NCBI RefSeq assembly: GCF_000003605.2
Contig: NW_003145285.1
Span: 322,295 to 333,286 of the forward strand
Source of the DNA: Saccoglossus kowalevskii
Taxonomy: Eukaryota; Hemichordata; Enteropneusta; Harrimaniidae
Length of the DNA stretch: 10,992 nucleotides
Direction of reading: 5' to 3'
In this document: piece after piece, positions 7,372 through 10,992 of the stretch
Layout of the letters: every line of letters starts with the position of its first letter
How positions within the stretch are numbered: position 1 is the stretch's first letter
The notes under the pieces: model-generated
What the model was told of the DNA's origin: nothing
Databases searched by the model: none
What the model saw: the letters and a program-made list of their open reading frames with translations, nothing else
Program-made: the position numbers and the translations under genes

Positions 7372-7570
7372 TCTCACAAGGCTTTAAATGTCTAAAAACT
7401 AGTCGAATTTAAAATAGACATGCCATGTTGTCATGTTGGATTCGTAACCAAATTGATGTTTTCAGTTTTATTCTTCACGAATAGTGTATGGATGTACGTA
7501 TTCCATTTTATTTATACTTTCAATAACATATTTTTTATATATAAATATAACTCGTGTTTATATTTTATTT
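7372..7570. other. AT-rich spacer
   Basis: No gene or clear signal is visible between the microsatellite and the degenerate tandem repeat. Confidence 0.5.
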
Positions 7571-7870
7571 TCCCCTATAGAATGATTAACAACTGATTAT
7601 ATTGCCTTTATAGAACACTATTGTTCCAATCTCCCCATAGGACGAACACTAATTATTTTCCATCCTTTTAAGAACGTAAACTGATTATGTTGCCCTCAAA
7701 ATAGAACTGATTTATCATTGCCCCCTATTGAAAAAAAATGATCAAATTTTCCTTCCCATAGAACGAAAACTGATAATATTGCCCTCCCCATATCACATCA
7801 ACTGATTTTATCTCCCTCCATAAAACACATTATTATATTACCCTCCCAATGTGAGAGCAACTGACAATTG
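7571..7870. repeat. Old degenerate tandem repeat, about 10 copies of 28-34 bp
   Basis: A recurring pattern of a pyrimidine start (CCCTCCCATA-like), then GAACGAAAACTGAT, then an AT-rich tail ending TATTG or similar, can be followed about ten times. Clear starts are near 7571, 7605, 7633, 7661, 7693, 7721, 7752, 7782, 7814 and 7841. The units differ in length and by many substitutions, so this is an ancient minisatellite that no longer homogenises, in contrast with the young array at 9846. Confidence 0.6.
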
Positions 7871-8334
7871 CAAATATTAAATAAAACATTACTACTTTTT
7901 GGCTATTGTTCTAACAGCTAACCTTCCCTAGCGGACGGTTTTTGTTCAGCATTTACTAGGAATGTACTTTTTCTTAGTTCCGAACAGTACGCGTTTATAA
8001 TGAAGTTTCTTTTTTTCTTAACAATGCCCGTTTTCTAGGAGAAGCCCGTTTTTCAGAACAAGGTTTGTTCTCACATAACACAAGTAAAGAGCACAACGTT
8101 CCCTCACTATTCAAAGGTTGTACATTTTTTTAAACAGTGACATTCGGACATTTTAATTCGAACATTTGGATTAAAACCAACGATTTTCAAATCGGCGAGC
8201 TGTGTGAATGCATGGCCGCTCTGCAGGCCTCGGACGTTAAATACGTATACCGTTAGCCTCTTCGTAATCAGTAATGGCCAGTTAAGACCTTCTTGGTTAC
8301 TTCCACACGAACAATTTTTTTCGCATTTCACAAG
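7871..8334. other. Non-coding stretch before the Ig-like fragment
   Basis: No supported gene. A frame MKFLFFLTMPVF at about 8000 looks like a short signal peptide but stops at TAG. Two polypyrimidine-backed acceptors followed by open phase-1 frames (from 8039 and from about 8137) are not distinguishable from chance. The 74-residue minus-strand frame at 8107-8331 shows cysteines but no recognisable domain. Confidence 0.4.
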
Positions 8335-8409
8335 GAAAATTAATTAACATGCACGTTATACCGATGACAGCTGAACAAGAAAACTTGCAGATGAGATGTG
8401 CAGTCACCG
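8335..8409 (+). CDS. Candidate Ig-like exon (strands A-B) or fragment
   Basis: The acceptor (T7-CGCATTTCACAAG) and the donor (ACCG|GTGAGG) are both good, bounding 25 codons, phase 1 at both ends. The translation includes INMHVIPMTAEQ and ENLQMRCAVTG, the V..P....(G)....L.C.V.G signature of the A and B strands of an I-set Ig domain. The donor lies three codons after the cysteine, exactly as in the 3473-3526 candidate. Alternatively the fragment is unspliced and frameshifted: reading on gives EGAPTKVT, and two bases later a shifted frame gives WHFDQKSKY, a plausible strand C at the right distance from the cysteine. No signal peptide or membrane exon can be attached to it, so it is a partial gene or pseudogene. 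Confidence 0.35.
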
Positions 8410-9845
8410 GTGAGGGCGCACCTACCAAAGTAACACGTGGCATTTCGACCAAAAATCCAAATATACTATAGCGTTAGTCTTTACTTGTGCTAGTAGTGTC
8501 CACGCGATGCAAACTAACATATTTGCGCAACATGTAACCTTGTATCGTACTATTTACATCGCATGGTGACATAGTTGACAATACTAAGGCATATTCAAAA
8601 TAAACTGCAATGCCCCGTTTTACTTACTACTTATATAATTCACATTTCAAATTAAGAACAATATACGATATCTCAGTATGATATACTCTGTGGTTAACTC
8701 AATAAGTGGTGTCAATTAAACATAATTATGGGATCAGAGAATTGAATTACGGTTGAGAGATACAAGCCATAAAAATATACAGTAGGATCACATTTCATTA
8801 TCTTAAGGGCTGTGGTCGTCGTGCACAACGCTCGTTCGAATTTTGCGCATGCATTATTCTAAAATATTTGTCGGTCTCTAGTAGAATAATTAGGCATATC
8901 AAACGAAATCACAATGTGTATACAATTATATAATACTGTGCATTGCAGCGCTGCGTTCCCAGTAGTCGATCAGTACCACATGCTGTACTGTTATCAGGCA
9001 ATAACTGGGCAGTGATTGGAGCAGCACACTGAGAAAATTGTGTATACATCAGAAATAAACAATGTTTGTACCACGTTTGTGAACATAGTTCAAATAACAA
9101 CCCCATTATTATTCGTTCACGTCAGAAGTTTTGGTCACTTTCATTGGCAAAATTTCATATGAGCGTGCTTTCGCATGCTATTTTCTTTCAAGCGTCGTTG
9201 ATTCTCGACTCATTAACCACACGGTCGGTTTCTTTCTTCTATAGCAAACTACTGCACGTATATTCAATTTTGTGACAAATTCAGGGTCATTATAATTATA
9301 ATAAAGGGTTCTGAACCGTCCATTATTACGTGTTATAAATCACCAGTATCAGAATTAGAGGTTTATATGACGTCTTAGCTTTACATTATTATCACAATTA
9401 GCCATGCTTTTGATTGACGTGTCGGAAAAAAGGAAAACATCTTTTTTGACGGTTTAAAATCGAATTCAATCAAGTCAATACATATTTTTAGGACTGAATA
9501 ATATAATATTTTGGTTGCAAGAAGAAGATGGAAAAAGTTCATGTTTTAAATAGTTATGATTCGGATCAGATATAGTGTGATTCCGACATGAACCGTTTTT
9601 TTTTACATTATTGAAAGTAACAAAATAACTAACTGAATACTCTTTAATATTACGTGTGTAAGCCAACAGGTTTTGTTGCAAGATGCAAGATTGGTTAACG
9701 TGAGGGATGGCGCTGAATTCGTATGAACGGTTTTATGACGAGAGTGGAGTAATTATTTTCAAAAAAAAATCAAATAAGTTGAAAGCAAGTAAGGAAACCG
9801 AAGTGAAGTTCCAAGTTTCAATTGATTGTGGTGACTCAGATAGAT
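8410..9845. other. Non-coding stretch, no supported gene
   Basis: Apart from the possible frameshifted strand C at 8437-8463, I see no coding signal; the three short open frames at 8909-9106 (-), 9066-9275 (+) and 9475-9681 (-) lack motifs. A small nested inverted repeat lies at about 8946-9015 (GCAGCGCTGC, then CAGTAC...GTACTG). The sequence becomes AT-rich before the satellite array. Confidence 0.55.
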
Positions 9846-10992
9846 ATGATTTTAAAGTATCAGATACAATGTGATTCCGTTACATGATTTGAAAGTATCA
9901 GATACATTGTGATTCCGTTACATGATTTAAAAGTATCAGATACAATGTGATTCCGTTACATGATTTGAAAGTATCAGATACAATGTACTTCTATTACATG
10001 ATTTGAAAGTATCAAATGCAATGTGATTCCGTTACATGATTTGAAAGTATCAGATACAATGTGATTCTGTGACATGATTTGAAAGTGTCAAATACAATGT
10101 GATTCCATTACATGATTTGAAAGTGTCAGATACAATGTGATTCTGTGACATGATTTGAAAGTATCAAATACAATGTGACCCCGTTACATGATTTGAAAGT
10201 ATCAAATACAATGTAATTCCGTTACATGATTTGAAAGTATCAGATACAATGTACTTCTGTTACATGATTTGAAAGTATCAAATACAATGTGATTCCGTAA
10301 CATGATTTGAAAGCATCAAATACAATATGATTCCGTTACATGATTTTAAAGTATCAAATACAGTGTGATTCCGTTACATGATTTGAAAGTATCAGATACA
10401 ATGTGATTCCGTTACATGATTTGAAAGTATCAGATACAATATGATTTCGTTACATGATTTTAAAGTATCAAATACAATATGATTCCGTTACATGATTTGA
10501 AAGTATAAAATACAATGAGATTCCATTACGTGATTTGAAAGTATCATATACAATGTGATTCTGTCACATGATTTGAAAGTATCAAATACAATGTATCCCG
10601 TTACATGATTTTAAGTATCAGATACAATGTAATTCCGTTACATGATTTGAAAGTATCAGATACAATGTGATTCTGTAACATGATTTGAAGGTATCAAATA
10701 CAATGTGATCCCGTTACATGATTTAAAGTATCAGATACAATGTGATTCCGTTACATGATTTGAAAGTATCAAATACAATGTGATTCCGTTACATGATTTG
10801 AAAGTATCAGATACAATGTGATTCCGTTACATGATTTGAAAGTATCAGATACAATGTACTTCTGTTACATGATTTGAAAGTATCAGATACAATGTACCTC
10901 TGTTACATGATTTGAAAGTATCAAATACAACGTGATTCGGTTACATGATTTGAAAGTATCAGCTACAATGTGATTCTGTGACATGATTTAAA
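9846..10992. repeat. 38-bp satellite/minisatellite array, 30 copies plus a partial one
   Basis: Thirty complete head-to-tail units can be counted from 9846 to 10982, followed by 10 bases of the next at the window edge; 27 units are 38 bp and three (from 10568, 10605 and 10718) are 37 bp. A consensus unit is 10378-10415. Each unit holds a near-palindrome, GTATCAGATAC, whose sixth base is the only asymmetric position, or the variant GTATCAAATAC (16 and 13 units; one has T). Divergence from consensus is mostly 0-6 bases, so the array is fairly young or homogenised. 38 is not a multiple of three and every unit has stops, so it is not coding. The array continues beyond the window. Confidence 0.97.

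Noticed and set aside
8000-8040. MKFLFFLTMPVF as a second signal-peptide exon
   Set aside because: It ends in TAG after 12 codons and has no good donor before the stop; the T-rich stretch is better read as a polypyrimidine tract.
8107-8331. Cysteine-containing 74-codon minus-strand frame
   Set aside because: No domain pattern, no clear splice sites on that strand, and length within chance.
9846-10992. CRISPR array
   Set aside because: The repeats are directly head to tail without unique spacers, and the context is eukaryotic.
9846-10992. Repetitive protein gene
   Set aside because: A 38-bp unit shifts frame at every copy and all frames contain frequent stops on both strands.

Overview
The window looks like nuclear DNA from an animal, most likely a marine invertebrate; a mollusc, another lophotrochozoan or an invertebrate deuterostome would all fit, and I cannot choose between them. 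The reasons are AT-rich sequence without strong CpG loss, no long open reading frames, GT-AG introns splitting a membrane-protein gene, a dead mariner transposase fragment, hairpin elements resembling MITEs, and a large 38-bp satellite array. Nothing here is organised like a bacterial or viral genome.

Layout. Bases 1-3312 hold no intact gene: there is a YY1-like site (917-927), a MITE-like inverted repeat (1148-1279), a 5'-truncation-free but 3'-truncated mariner relic (1800-2237), and a pair of perfect CRE sites (2630-2637 and 2761-2768) about 550-680 bp upstream of a candidate start codon. Bases 3313-6793 hold the one gene I can support, on the + strand: a signal-peptide exon (3313-3412), a transmembrane exon (5461-5673) and a cytoplasmic-tail exon with the stop codon (6351-6793). 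Every junction is phase 1. If only these three exons are used the product is a 251-residue single-pass type I membrane protein with a short ectodomain, a cysteine/basic juxtamembrane stretch and two WW-domain-binding style motifs (PPSY and LPDY). I do not recognise the family.

The 2-kb first intron contains Ig-like coding traces (3473-3887), either optional exons or a decayed domain. A second Ig-like fragment lies 3' of the gene at 8335-8409. Both fragments are phase 1 at each end, and both have their donor exactly three codons after the B-strand cysteine. This suggests a receptor gene, or a pair of related genes, with a split Ig domain.

Bases 6794-9845 are the presumed 3' UTR and non-coding DNA with a 10-bp microsatellite (about 7325-7371) and an old, strongly degenerate 28-34 bp tandem repeat (7571-7870). 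Bases 9846-10992 are 30 complete copies of a 38-bp satellite unit plus the start of a 31st, running off the end of the window. All exon calls come from reading splice signals and frames by eye; no transcript or homology search was available.
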